The notes beneath the pieces are model-generated. The model had not been told where the DNA came from and ran no database searches. It saw only the letters and a list, made by a program, of their open reading frames with translations. A program made the translations under genes and the position numbers. 37,833 nucleotides of DNA from contig CAMDPK010000066.1 in the NCBI GenBank assembly GCA_945904015.1, forward strand, positions 1 through 37,833, read 5' to 3'. Below are positions 1 through 10,400 of the stretch, in pieces. The stretch's first letter is position 1, and every line of letters begins with the position of its first letter. Source of the DNA: Candidatus Kuenenia stuttgartensis. Its GTDB lineage: Bacteria > Planctomycetota > Planctomycetia > Planctomycetales > Planctomycetaceae.

Positions 1-70
1 TGTATCGCAGAGTTTTCCGGTGCAGGCGAACCGCCCGCACCACACTGGCGACGATTTGGAGAAAGACACA

Positions 71-610
71 ATGCACTGTTGGCACGACGTGACACCCGGC
101 GAGAACTTGCCGCGAGAATTTGTCACCGTCATCGAAATCCCGATGGGGTCGAGCGTGAAATACGAACTCGACAAAGTCACCGGTCTGTTGAAGCTCGATC
201 GGATTCTGTACTCGGCCGTGTATTACCCGGCGAGTTATGGCTTCATCCCGCAGACGCTAGCCGAGGACGACGACCCGCTCGACGTGCTGGTACTTTGCCA
301 GGAACCGGTCGCACCGCTGACGCTGGTCCGCTCGCGAGCGATCGGGCTGATGACGATGGTCGATAGCGGCAAAAAGGATCACAAAATCATCGCCGTCGCG
401 ATGGACGATCCCGAATATGCCAGCTTCCAAGAGGCGGATGAACTGCCGGTGCATCGGCTGTCGATGGTCCGACGCTTCTTTCAGGACTACAAGCAACTCG
501 AAGGCAAGTCGGTCGAGGTCGATCAATTCCAACCTGCGGAAGCCTCTTCCAAGGTCATCGTCGAAGCGTTGGAGCGATACACGAACAAACGCCGCCGCGG
601 TTTCAAGTAA
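71..610 (+). CDS. ppa: Inorganic pyrophosphatase (family I, soluble)
   Basis: Hydrolyses pyrophosphate to two phosphates in the cytoplasm, pulling biosynthetic reactions forward. The 179-residue protein fits the bacterial family I length. The family I signature DDDPLDVL is at residues 66-73, and the substrate/metal-binding stretch KYELDKVTG begins at residue 30. The reading frame is open upstream to a GTG at position 20, but the ATG at 71 is chosen: it has GGAG nine bases upstream (58-61), and the protein then starts just before the conserved core ([10 protein letters not shown]). No partner gene is visible upstream because the window begins here. A palindromic element directly after the stop probably limits read-through. 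Identification is firm; only the exact start is open. Confidence 0.95.
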   Translation: MHCWHDVTPGENLPREFVTVIEIPMGSSVKYELDKVTGLLKLDRILYSAVYYPASYGFIPQTLAEDDDPLDVLVLCQEPVAPLTLVRSRAIGLMTMVDSGKKDHKIIAVAMDDPEYASFQEADELPVHRLSMVRRFFQDYKQLEGKSVEVDQFQPAEASSKVIVEALERYTNKRRRGFK

Positions 611-612
611 AC

Positions 613-672
613 GTAGGTTGGGACTCTGTCCCGACCATGTGATTCGGAGGTCGGGACGGAGTCCCAACCTAC
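613..672. repeat. REPIN-like inverted repeat, family A (GTTGGGAC type)
   Basis: Two 24-base arms (613-636 and 649-672) are inverted copies differing at one base, separated by 12 bases. Each arm holds its own small palindrome, GGGAC-TCT-GTCCC and GGGAC-GGA-GTCCC. It starts two bases after the ppa stop and could fold into a strong hairpin at the transcript end, but no T-run follows, so a classic intrinsic terminator is not shown. Confidence 0.85.
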
Positions 673-767
673 TTTGGTCGCGGCATCGTCGGCTGAGGGT
701 TTGAATCGGCAAACTTCGGGATAGAATCCTGGCCCCGCTTTGATGACTCCAGCCTCAAGGAACCCTC

Positions 768-2219
768 ATGTCGGATGCCTCCGCCCCGCCCGCTTCGTTC
801 AAACTCACTTCAACTCAATGGCTGATCTGCGTGATCGCGTCGATCGGCTTTGCATTCGACATCTACGAATTGCTGATGCTGCCGCTGATTGTGAAACCGG
901 CACTGGCAACGCTCGGCGGAATGACTCCCGACGGCGTGGCGCTGCTGATTCCCGGCTCGCCGGAATACGTCAAGTGGGCACGCACGCTGTTCTTCGTGCC
1001 GGCATTGGCGGGAGGCGTGTTCGGTTTGTTGGGCGGCTATCTGACCGATCGCCTCGGCCGACGGCGCGTGCTGACCTTCAGCATCTTGTTGTATGCCGGC
1101 TCAGCGTTCGCGGCGGGGTTCGCGACGTCGTTGAGCTATCTGTTGGTGATGCGCTGTCTGGTCTTCATCGGTGTCTGCGTGGAATTCGTCGCGGCCGTCG
1201 CATGGCTGGCGGAGTTGTTTCCCGATCCGCATCAGCGTGAGAAAGTGTTGGGCTACACGCAGGCATTCTCGTCGATCGGCGGATTGCTGGTCGCATTGGC
1301 GAACAAAGGCGCGATCGCGTGGGCGGACCAACTGCCGGCGATTCAAGGCGTTCACGAAGCGTGGCGGTACACACTGATCTCTGGCCTGATCCCGGCGATT
1401 CCGCTGATCCTGATTCGGCCGTTCTTGCCCGAGTCGCCCGTCTGGCAAAAGAAGCGCGAGAGCGGAACCTTGAAGCGAGCCAGCATCGTGCAACTCTTCA
1501 GTCCCGAACTGCGTCGTGCGACGATTCTGACGACGCTGCTTTTCGCCAGCAGCTACGGCATCGCCTTCGGAGCGTTGCAGCAGTTGCCTCAGATTCTGCC
1601 CGGTCACGCCGACGTGAAAGCGGTGGCCGAGAAAGCTCAAGCGGAATTCCAACAGGCCGCCGGAGACAAGCCGGTGCCGCCGCCCAAGCTGAAAGCCGCT
1701 GGAGCCAAGGCGACTGAACAAATCGTGGCCAACGTGCAGTCGTATCAAGAAATCGGCGGCATGGTCGGCCGCATCATGTTGGCGGTGCTGGCGCTGTACG
1801 TCGTCAGTCGCCGCACGCTGCTGCGAATTTTTCAACTGCCGTCGCTGGTCGTCATCGCGGGATTGTTCTGGTACATCTCGAAGCACTTGGGAGAAGTTGG
1901 TTCGCTCAACGGAATCCAAGTCGCGGTGTTCGTCGCGGGGTTGCTGACGGTGGCGCAGTTCAGTTTCTGGGGGAACTACATCCCGCTGGTTTTCCCAATG
2001 CACTTGCGCGGCACGGGCGAGAGCTTCGCTGCGAACATCGGTGGCCGAGTCATCGGCACGGCGGCCGCGTTCCTCACGATTTCGCTCTCCGAATCGAAGC
2101 CGCCCGATCCCGCCAAGATCGCGCTCATGGGAGCCTACGTCGCCGGAGGCTACGCCTTGGTCGGCGCGATCCTGACTCAGTGGCTGCCGGAGCCGCCGAA
2201 AGAGGGCGTCGCCGACTGA
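768..2219 (+). CDS. MFS transporter
   Basis: A 483-residue polytopic membrane protein of the major facilitator superfamily. Hydrophobic segments begin near residue 18. The conserved cytoplasmic loop between helices 2 and 3 is present as LTDRLGRRR (residues 92-100), and the helix 4/5 region CVEFVAAVAWLAELFPDPHQR resembles sugar/organic-anion permeases. Unusually, a charged Ala/Lys/Pro-rich hydrophilic segment of about 45 residues (roughly 278-325, containing KPVPPPKLK) sits in the second half, between predicted helices. The start has AAGGA six bases upstream. It lies alone between two palindromic elements, so no operon partner hints at the substrate. Family call is solid; the substrate cannot be told from sequence. 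Confidence 0.88.
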   Translation: MSDASAPPASFKLTSTQWLICVIASIGFAFDIYELLMLPLIVKPALATLGGMTPDGVALLIPGSPEYVKWARTLFFVPALAGGVFGLLGGYLTDRLGRRRVLTFSILLYAGSAFAAGFATSLSYLLVMRCLVFIGVCVEFVAAVAWLAELFPDPHQREKVLGYTQAFSSIGGLLVALANKGAIAWADQLPAIQGVHEAWRYTLISGLIPAIPLILIRPFLPESPVWQKKRESGTLKRASIVQLFSPELRRATILTTLLFASSYGIAFGALQQLPQILPGHADVKAVAEKAQAEFQQAAGDKPVPPPKLKAAGAKATEQIVANVQSYQEIGGMVGRIMLAVLALYVVSRRTLLRIFQLPSLVVIAGLFWYISKHLGEVGSLNGIQVAVFVAGLLTVAQFSFWGNYIPLVFPMHLRGTGESFAANIGGRVIGTAAAFLTISLSESKPPDPAKIALMGAYVAGGYALVGAILTQWLPEPPKEGVAD

Positions 2220-2261
2220 GAAGGCACAGCCACCGTTTCATCGTTCGCGTATGAGAGGAAA

Positions 2262-2331
2262 TTGGTCGTTGGTTATTGGTCGTTGGTCATTTGGATTGAC
2301 CAATGACCGATGACCAATAACCAACGATCAA
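2262..2331. repeat. Long imperfect palindrome built from TTGGTCATTGGT-like words
   Basis: About 32 bases (2262-2294) are followed by a near-perfect inverted copy ending at 2331. Both arms are strings of the words TTGGTC, GTTGGT and TATTGG, so it is both word-repetitive and palindromic. It fills the spacer between the MFS gene and the PQQ gene and would form a long hairpin in RNA. It differs from the other palindromes here in being AT-richer and built of short words. Confidence 0.8.
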
Positions 2332-2430
2332 TTCCAACGTTTTCGGCTGTCCGAGATCGACAGTCCGGTCGTAAGATCGCCGAGAATTCCACCAACACGA
2401 GCGATCTCGTCAGTTTTTGGGAGCGAACAC

Positions 2431-5400
2431 ATGCGACGGTCCTCATCAGCCCGGATTCCGAGCTTGATCGGATTCGTCGCAGCGTTGAGTCTGGCTCTCG
2501 CGGTGGTGGCTCAGGTGCCTGTGCCTCCAGCGAACGATCCTGACAATGCCGGTCCGGTGCGCGAGCGGCGGTTGGTGCAGCGACTGGAGCAAGCTCGGCA
2601 GTTGCTGGCTCCGCGCGAACCGAACGAGAAATCGGAAGAATCGCAGGCTCTGCGGCTGCTGCAAACGCTGTTGGAGGACGCTTCCGATGCGGACGACGCA
2701 CCCGGAACAGACGACGTCTTGCTGAACCCGGCTCCCGAAGGAGATCGGCGTGTCGCGACGCGCAGCTTGAAATCCGAAGCTCGGCGGCTGATTGGCGGGA
2801 TGTCGGCGCAAGGCCGGCAAGCCTACGAGTTATTGGTTGGCAAAGCGGGGCGCGTGCAACTCGACGCCGCGCTGGCAGACGGCGACTGGCGCGCAGTCGA
2901 AGAGGTCGCTCGGCAATCGTTGCACACGTCGGCCGGATACGACGCCACGGTCGCGCTGGGTTTGCGAGAACTCGACCTTGGCGAACCGCTGGCCGCAGCA
3001 CGACGGTTCGAGGAGGTGCGTGATTGGCCGCAAGCTCTCGCGCCGCGCGAGCCTCTGTTGTCGTTGCGATTGGCTCTGGCCTGGCGTCTGGCCGGTCGCG
3101 ACCAGCGTTGTCGCGAAGTGCTTGTCGAGTTGAAGAAGTCGTTCGGAGACAAACCGATTGCACGCAACAGCGGCGGCGAACTGCCGTGGTTCACGGAGGA
3201 TGCTGAGGCCCTCCACTGGCAGGATCGTTGGGCCGGTGTTCCCTTGCGTCCGCTGCGATTGACCAGCGAACGCCGCGCGGAGTGGCCGGTGCAAGCGGGC
3301 AACGCGGCTCGAAACGCCGTTGCCGCCGCAGCCGTTCCGACCGAACACGTCGCTTGGTCGCATTCGTTGCTCGACGATGACGACGCGGAATCGCCCCCCG
3401 ATGCCGCTTCGGACGCTCCGGATTCCGTCGGCAATGAGAAATCGGATCGCTCGCCGACCGTGCTGCGCGGCGCTTGGGGGCGCGTGCGGGTCGAAGTGAA
3501 ATCGCATCTCGAACAGCGCCGGCAGGCCGATCAACCGGCGATCATCGCGGCGCAGCCAATCGTCGTCGGAAATGCGGTCGTCATCCGCACGCTGTCACAG
3601 TTGCGAGCGTTTCGACTCTCGGATGGCCACCCGTTGTGGCATTCGGCAATGGTCGATCCGCAACTGGCCGAACTGTTGGGGGACGTGCGTCGCGGTCGCC
3701 GGCCGACTCGCCTGTCGCCGGAACTGGACGGCTGGTTGCAACAGCGCATCTGGGAGGATGTGACTCACGGGTCGCTCAGCAGCGATGGCGAGTTGGTCTT
3801 CTCGCTGCAAGATCGCGAGGGGAATTTACGGTCGCCGCAGATCGCCTGGCGGCAGATGTTCGTCTCGCGCGAATTTAACAAGCTGGTCGCCATCGAAGCG
3901 GCGACCGGACGGCTGCGTTGGGAATTAGGTGGCCCGCGCGGCGAATACGAACTGGCGGGAGCTGGAGCGTATTTTCTTGGCCCGCCGTTGCCGTGGCGCG
4001 GGCAGCTCTTCGCGTTGACGGATGACGGAATTGATTTGCGGCTGGTGGTGCTCGACCCGCGCGACGGAAAAGTCCACTGGACTCAAACGCTAGCGCCATG
4101 CGATCCAATCTGGTCCGGCATGGCGCGGGACACAGGATTGAGTCCGACGGTCGTCGGTGAGTGCATCGTCTGTCCGACGGGTGCCGGATCGATCGTGGCT
4201 GTCGATCCGATGCGGCGCGAATTGCGTTGGCAACACGCCTATCGCGAGCCGCTGGATCGCCTGCCGGTGCGTCGGTTTGACTTTCATCCTCCAAATTCCG
4301 GATTCGAAGCATCATGGCGACAGAGTGTGCTGATCGCCGCGCGAGACCGCCTGCTGGTGGCACCGCCGGATCTCGGCGAACTGCTGTGCCTCGACGCGCA
4401 CGATGGCCGGCTCTTGTGGAAGCAGCCTCGCGACGAGGGACTGTTCCTAGCGGGGATCGCCGAGACCGCTTCGGCGAGCGGAGGACGTCAGTCCTCCGAG
4501 GATCGAGTCCAGGATTTGAAGACGGCGAAGAACCGCAAAGACTCGGAGGGTTTACACCCTCCGCTCGCCGAGGACGCGGTGTTGGTCGTCACGGCAAATG
4601 AGGTCCGCGCGATCCGGTTGTCGGATGGAAAACCAGCCTGGCCACGTGCGGTCTCGATCGCTCCGTTGAGTGGACACGGAGTCTTGTCGGACGGCGTGCT
4701 GCACCTGCCGTTGATCTCTGGAGAAGTGACCAGCATCGAAACGAGATCGGGGCGGTTGCTGGCCCGAACGGCGGTCGCCGCCAAGGAGCTACTTGGCAAT
4801 CTGATCGCGGCCGACGGTCGCCTGGTGTCGCAATCGGCGTCGCACATCGCGGCGTTTCCGCAATTGCGCGAGCATCAACAAGCCATCGCCGACGCCTTGC
4901 AGCAGAACGCCGAAAACCCGCGAGCCTTGGAAGATCGCGGCCGAATGAATTTGCATTTGGGACGTCGCGAACAAGGCCTCGAAGACCTGCGGCGGGCGAT
5001 CTCATTGCGACCGACAGCGGATGCCAAGCAACTGCTGGCCGGCCTGCTTCTCGATGAGGTGCGGCTGGGACAATCAACCGACCTCGAAGCAACGATTCGC
5101 GAACTCGAAACGCTGCTGGACGATCCAAAGCAGCGGTTGCTGTTCGCTCGCCTGCGAGCGACAAGTTGGCAACGTCGGGGCGAGTCGCTGGCGGCAGCTC
5201 GCGAACTGTTGAAGTTGGCGGATGCCTGGGAGCCTTCCACCGAGTTGGAAATCGTCACCGGCCCGACCGCCGCGCGGCAGGATCGCTGGATCGCGGCGGA
5301 GCTGCTCGAACTGCACGCGGCGATGTCGGCCGAGGATCGCCGCGTCCTGGACGACGAAGTCGCGACGCGATTGCGCTCTGCGCTCGAGAGTGCGGGGCCA

Positions 5401-7152
5401 GCTCGACTGCGAGATTTTCTCGCGTTGTTTGGTTGGAACAATTCGGCCAGCTCGGCTCGTCGCACGCTGATCGAGCGGCTCGATTCGCGCAAGCAGCGGC
5501 ATGAATTCGAGTCGCAACTGCTTGCCGAAGGAGGCGCGTTCGCGGCAGTGCGGCTGGCGCAACAGTGGTTGTCGCTGGGACAAGTCGAACTCGCTCGGCC
5601 GCTGATCGACGATCTGGCCACTCGGTTCGCCGACGAACAATGCCTCGAAGGCAAGACGGGCCGCGAGTGGGCCGCTCGCTGGCGAGAGGAATTTGCTGAA
5701 CCGTTGAAAGCCAGTTGGCCCACTTCCGCCGAAGGCGGACTCAAGTCGGAGAAGGTCAGCAACAGCGAGCCGTTGAATGCGTGGTATCACCTCGACTGGT
5801 CCGCTCCACCCGATGCGTTTCACGAGAACTGGCAGTTGTGGCGTGATACCGGTGGCCGAGCGATCGTGGCTCGCGACAGTTTCGGCCGCGAGCAATGGCG
5901 GACGAAAGTGCCGTTCGAGAATTACTCGATGCCGCACGTCGTGGGAATGTCGGCAACTTGGCACGCACGCTGGTTGGTGCTGAATCTGGGCGAACGGTTT
6001 CTGGTGCTCGACACGTTGCCGCCGTCTCCACCAAAAACAGAAAGTGACGGCAAGGCCGACCCCAAAACCGAAGCGATTGCCTCCCCAGAACCGCGGCTGA
6101 TGTGGCAAAGCGTTTTGTTCGACCGGCGGCAGGAGCCGCAAGTCGCGCCGCTGCCGGCTCGAATTCAGAACGCCATCGCCGGGACGCCCGACCGGTTTGT
6201 GATGTCAGATTCCTCCGGCCGCCGATTGGGCCGAGTCGCCATCGTCGGCCACGACGTCATCTGCCATCAAGCCGGCCACCGCTTGATCGCATCGACGTTG
6301 GCCAGCGGCGAACCGCTGTGGATCTTCGACGGCTTGCCGATCGGCTGCGAACTCTCCGGCGACGAACGATTCGTCGTCGCGACCAGCGCCGATGGTCGCG
6401 AGCTGTTCGTGCTCAGCACGCTCGACGGACGGTTGTTGAAACGAACGGAGTTTGGCTCCTCGACTCGCTTGGCAACGCTCGGCCGCAACATCTTGACGTG
6501 GTCGGGATCCGAACTGCGGCTGTTCGACGCCGCGACGAACACCGATCTGCTGCGTGAACGATTTCCGCTCGGCACGTTGCCGTGCGTTTCCCTGGGAGAC
6601 TCGGTCGCGATGCTCGAGCCGACCGGCCGATTCACGATCTGGTCGCTACACGACGGACAACGACTGCTCGAACAAAAACTGCCGCCACACGAGCACGTCA
6701 CACATTTCGTCGTGCTGCGTGATCGCGAACGCTGGGTGCTGCTGACGAACCTCGAAGAGCCAGTTGCCGCCGACAAGCAACGTCCGCGAATCAGCCTGTT
6801 GAACTTCGACCACTGGCGAGTGCATGGCCCCGCCTTCGGATTCGATCGCGCGACGGGAAGACAGCAGTGGTCCGCGTCGGTGGACTGGGATGGCCTGCAA
6901 GCCGCTCAACCCGCCGACTCGCCGGTGCTGCTACTGGCCACACGATTTCAAATCGTCGGCGGACAGCAGCCGCCAAGTCCCGCCACGTTTCGCGTCTCGG
7001 TGTTGGACAAGCGCAACGGCCGCCTCTTGCCGCTGTCCACCGACCTGCGCGCCGACCAACGAAACTTCACCGACCTTCGTCCCAACCTCGCCGAAAAAAC
7101 CATCGACGTCCAAATCGAACGCGAACTGCACCGACTGACGTTCGAGAAGTAG
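2431..7152 (+). CDS. Exported giant PQQ-like beta-propeller / TPR protein
   Basis: A 1573-residue protein with a signal peptide (MRRSSSARIPSLIGFVAALS, then ALAVVAQ), so it probably acts in the periplasm or on the surface. Residues 30-300 are helical and TPR-like. Residues about 330-800 carry repeated BamB/PQQ-type blades, such as LVAIEAATGRLRWELGG, VVLDPRDGKVHW and LLCLDAHDGRLLWKQ. Residues about 815-1110 form a second helical TPR region (NPRALEDRGRMNLHLGRR). A second propeller follows to the end (IASTLASGEPLWIF, FVLSTLDGRLLKR, FDRATGRQQW). The ATG has GGGAG seven bases upstream. The role is unknown; scaffolding or ligand binding is inferred from fold. Residues about 681-713 are encoded by a palindromic element that looks inserted between blades (separate entry). 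Confidence 0.85.
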   Translation: MRRSSSARIPSLIGFVAALSLALAVVAQVPVPPANDPDNAGPVRERRLVQRLEQARQLLAPREPNEKSEESQALRLLQTLLEDASDADDAPGTDDVLLNPAPEGDRRVATRSLKSEARRLIGGMSAQGRQAYELLVGKAGRVQLDAALADGDWRAVEEVARQSLHTSAGYDATVALGLRELDLGEPLAAARRFEEVRDWPQALAPREPLLSLRLALAWRLAGRDQRCREVLVELKKSFGDKPIARNSGGELPWFTEDAEALHWQDRWAGVPLRPLRLTSERRAEWPVQAGNAARNAVAAAAVPTEHVAWSHSLLDDDDAESPPDAASDAPDSVGNEKSDRSPTVLRGAWGRVRVEVKSHLEQRRQADQPAIIAAQPIVVGNAVVIRTLSQLRAFRLSDGHPLWHSAMVDPQLAELLGDVRRGRRPTRLSPELDGWLQQRIWEDVTHGSLSSDGELVFSLQDREGNLRSPQIAWRQMFVSREFNKLVAIEAATGRLRWELGGPRGEYELAGAGAYFLGPPLPWRGQLFALTDDGIDLRLVVLDPRDGKVHWTQTLAPCDPIWSGMARDTGLSPTVVGECIVCPTGAGSIVAVDPMRRELRWQHAYREPLDRLPVRRFDFHPPNSGFEASWRQSVLIAARDRLLVAPPDLGELLCLDAHDGRLLWKQPRDEGLFLAGIAETASASGGRQSSEDRVQDLKTAKNRKDSEGLHPPLAEDAVLVVTANEVRAIRLSDGKPAWPRAVSIAPLSGHGVLSDGVLHLPLISGEVTSIETRSGRLLARTAVAAKELLGNLIAADGRLVSQSASHIAAFPQLREHQQAIADALQQNAENPRALEDRGRMNLHLGRREQGLEDLRRAISLRPTADAKQLLAGLLLDEVRLGQSTDLEATIRELETLLDDPKQRLLFARLRATSWQRRGESLAAARELLKLADAWEPSTELEIVTGPTAARQDRWIAAELLELHAAMSAEDRRVLDDEVATRLRSALESAGPARLRDFLALFGWNNSASSARRTLIERLDSRKQRHEFESQLLAEGGAFAAVRLAQQWLSLGQVELARPLIDDLATRFADEQCLEGKTGREWAARWREEFAEPLKASWPTSAEGGLKSEKVSNSEPLNAWYHLDWSAPPDAFHENWQLWRDTGGRAIVARDSFGREQWRTKVPFENYSMPHVVGMSATWHARWLVLNLGERFLVLDTLPPSPPKTESDGKADPKTEAIASPEPRLMWQSVLFDRRQEPQVAPLPARIQNAIAGTPDRFVMSDSSGRRLGRVAIVGHDVICHQAGHRLIASTLASGEPLWIFDGLPIGCELSGDERFVVATSADGRELFVLSTLDGRLLKRTEFGSSTRLATLGRNILTWSGSELRLFDAATNTDLLRERFPLGTLPCVSLGDSVAMLEPTGRFTIWSLHDGQRLLEQKLPPHEHVTHFVVLRDRERWVLLTNLEEPVAADKQRPRISLLNFDHWRVHGPAFGFDRATGRQQWSASVDWDGLQAAQPADSPVLLLATRFQIVGGQQPPSPATFRVSVLDKRNGRLLPLSTDLRADQRNFTDLRPNLAEKTIDVQIERELHRLTFEK
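4472..4570. repeat. Intragenic REPIN-like element, family C (GCGAGCGGAGG type)
   Basis: Arms of 29 bases at 4472-4500 and 4542-4570 are inverted copies. Each is itself a hairpin: GGAGGAC-GTCA-GTCCTCC in the left arm and GGAGGGT-TTAC-ACCCTCC in the right. The span is 99 bases, exactly 33 codons, and stays in frame inside the PQQ/TPR gene. The same family sits between genes at 18926-19008. The middle (SEDRVQDLKTAKNRKDS) is low-complexity and unlike the propeller blades on either side. Confidence 0.85.
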
Positions 7153-7182
7153 CCCGTCGATCGTGCTTACGACCCGATCACA

Positions 7183-7296
7183 TCCCTTCTCCCTCTGGGA
7201 GAAGGTGGCCGAAGGCCGGATGAGGGACTCGATCCCAGAGAACGCGTCAACAACGCTTGGCTCCCTCACCCCAGCCCTCTCCCAAAGGGAGAGGGA
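7183..7296. repeat. CCCTCTCCC-type palindromic intergenic repeat
   Basis: A 45-base left arm (7183-7227) and a 35-base right arm (7262-7296) are imperfect inverted copies. The ends match GAGGGA/TCCCTC, and each arm has an inner hairpin: CTCCCTCTGGGAG in the left and CCTCTCCCAAAGGGAGAGG in the right. It occupies most of the spacer between the PQQ gene and the PSCyt1 gene. Similar CTCTCCC-AAAGG-GAGAG repeats are known from many high-GC bacterial genomes. It may act as a transcription end for the PQQ gene, but no T-run is visible. Confidence 0.82.
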
Positions 7297-7425
7297 GCAG
7301 GACCAGTTCAAAACCGGTTCAGCCCGCGAGCCGCTGGCGTTCTTTGCGGCAATCTAGTCCGCTAGACTGCGATCCTTCATGTGAATTCGGCTTCTGCCAT
7401 TCCCCGCTTGCCCACCGATGCCATC

Positions 7426-10400
7426 ATGCCGCAGACATTTCTTCGCCGTGGTTTGCTCGCTGTCACGACCGTCTTCGCGATGGCCACCGTTCCCTCAGCG
7501 GCCGAGCCGCCGAACTTCTCGCGAGACATCCTGCCAATCCTGTCCGACAATTGTTTCGCGTGTCACGGCCCCGACGCCAAATCGCGTGAAGCAGACTTGC
7601 GGCTCGATCAACAGGAAAGCGCGCTGCGGACCGACAAGCCGATCATCGTCCCAGGCAAGAGCGGCGACAGCGAGCTGATGAAACGCATCCTCTCGGCAGA
7701 CGCGGACACCGTCATGCCGCCGCCAAAGTCGGGACGTAAACTCACCGCCGCGCAGATCGAGTTGCTCAATGCCTGGATCGAAAGCGGAGCGAAATGGGGC
7801 AAACATTGGGCGTTCGACTCGATCCGTCGGCCAGCGGTGCCAAATTTGAAATCTGAAATCTCAAATTTGAAATCTCAGATCCGAAACCCGATTGATGCGT
7901 TCGTCCGCACGCGACTCGAACGCGAAGGTCTCTCGCCTTCGCCAGAGGCTCCGAAACACACGCTGATCCGCCGCGTCACGCTTGATCTAACCGGCCTGCC
8001 GCCGTCGCTCGAAGAACTCGATGCGTTCGTCGCGGATCAGTCGCCGGATGCCTACGAAAAGGTGGTCGATCGGTTGCTCAAGTCGCCGCGCTTCGGCGAG
8101 CGAATGGTCTGGGAATGGCTCGACGCGGCACGCTACGCCGACACGAACGGCTATCAGGGCGACCCGACCCGCACGATGTATTTCTGGCGCGACTGGGTCA
8201 TCGACGCGCTCAACAACAACATGCCGTTCGATCAGTTCACGATCGAGCAGCTCGCCGGCGATCAACTGCCGAACCCGACACAGCAGCAGCTCATCGCGAC
8301 CGGCTTTCATCGCAACCACATGATCAACGGCGAGGGTGGCCGCATAGCCGAAGAGTCGCGTGTCGATTATGTCCAGGATCGCGTCGAGACCACCGGCACT
8401 GTCTGGATGGGGCTGACCTTCAACTGCTGCCGCTGCCACGATCACAAGTTCGATCCGCTCGCCCAGAAGGAGTACTACCAGCTTTCGGCGTTTTTCAATT
8501 CGATCGAAGAGAGCGGCGCGAACGACGCCGGCGGACTCGCGAATCCGATCATCACCTTTGCAGGCCCGGAACAACAGAAGAAGCTCGACGATCTCCGTGC
8601 GACTGAAAATGCCGCCAACAAGTCTCGCGACGAACTCGACCGCAAGCTGCGCGACTCGCAGGCGGAATGGGAGAAATCGCTCGTCGCTTCCGGCAGCGCG
8701 GCCGAGCCGCAATGGTCGGTAATGGCCTTTGAAAACCTGAAATCCGAAGCGGGCGCGATGCTGAAGAAGCTCGACGACCACAGCGTGCTCGCCAGTGGCG
8801 ACAACCCGGCGAAGGATTCGTTCGAGTTGGTGTTGAAGTCGAAGCTCAGTGGACTGACTGGCATTCAACTCGAAGCGTTGCCGGACGACTCGCTGGTCAA
8901 CAAAGGCCCCGGCCGAGCCGACAACGGCAACTTCGTTTTGTCCGAATTGAAACTGTTCCTCAACGACAAGCCGGTTGAGCTATCCGCGATTCGAGCCGAC
9001 TACGAACAACCGACCTTCCCACCTGCCAACGCCGTCGACGGCCGCAACGACTCCGGCTGGGCGATCGCCAACGAGTTCGGCAAACCTCACGTCGCGCTGT
9101 TCGAGCCGCGCACTCCGATTGCGGCCAACGACGGCGAGACGACGGTTCGTGTCCGATTGGAATTTCAAACGGTGCATGTCGCGCACGTTCTCGGTCGGTT
9201 CCGGCTGTCGCTGACGAATTCTCCAGTTGCCTCGCTGCGACCAATGCCTGCGGCAGTGCGAGAAGGTCTCGCGATCGCCGCTGACAAACGCAACGACGCA
9301 CAGAAGAAGGCCGTCACCGAGTACTTCCTCAACAACGAACCGACACTACTGACCGCTCGACGAGTGGCCGACGATGCCAAGAAAGCCCGCGAGGGATTGG
9401 AACGCTCGCTGCCACGCACGATGGTGATGCGCGAGCGGCCGCAGCCGCGCGACACGTTCATCCTCGTTCGCGGCGCGTACGACAAGTTCGCCGACAAGGT
9501 TTCACACGGCCTGCCGAACGTCCTGCCGCAGCCAACCGAACCGGCCACGAATCGCTTGGCCCTCGCTCGCTGGCTGATGTCCCCCGAACATCCGCTGACC
9601 GCGCGAGTCACTGTCAATCGCTACTGGCAGACGCTCTTCGGCACGGGACTCGTGAAGACCACCGAAGACTTCGGCGTCCAAGGCGAAAAGCCGTCGCACC
9701 CCGAATTTCTCGACTGGCTCGCCGCTGAATTCATGGAGAGTCGAGAGACGAGAGTCGAGAGTCCAGAGCAGGACAACGTGCTTGCCGAACAGTTGGCGAA
9801 CCCGCGCTGGAACGTCAAACGGCTGATCCGCTTGATCGTGACCAGCGCGACGTATCGGCAGGCGAGTAGGATGGGCACTCTTGCCCGTCCGTCCGGCGAG
9901 GAACAAGAGACGGGCAAGAGTGCCCATCCTACGAATCCTGCGGAACGCGATCCCGAAAACCGACTGCTCGCGCGCGGCCCGCGGTATCGGCTGCCAAGCT
10001 GGATGATTCGTGATCAGGCTCTCGCGATCAGTGGCCTGCTCGTCGAGAAACAAGGCGGCCCGCCGGTGAAGGGCTATCAGCCTCCAGGCATCTGGGAGGA
10101 GGCAACGTTTGGCCGGATCGGCTATCAGCAGGAGAGCGGCGAGGCGTTGTATCGCCGCAGCCTGTACCAATTCTGGCGACGCATCGTCGGCCCGACAATT
10201 TTCTTTGATGTCGCAACGCGGCAAACGTGCCAAGTCAAAGTCGCACGCACGAACACGCCGCTTCACGCACTGGTCACGCTCAACGATGTCACGTTCGTTG
10301 AAGCTGCCCGCACTCTGGCTCAACGGGTACTGCTCGGTCCCGCAACCGATGATGCCGCGCGATTGACCGATGCCTTCCGACGCTGCACGTCGCGGTCGCC

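Noticed and set aside
5074..6141. Long open frame on the minus strand inside the PQQ/TPR gene
   Set aside because: Shadow of a high-GC gene with strong codon periodicity; the protein is low-complexity with no motif, and the plus-strand gene is clear.
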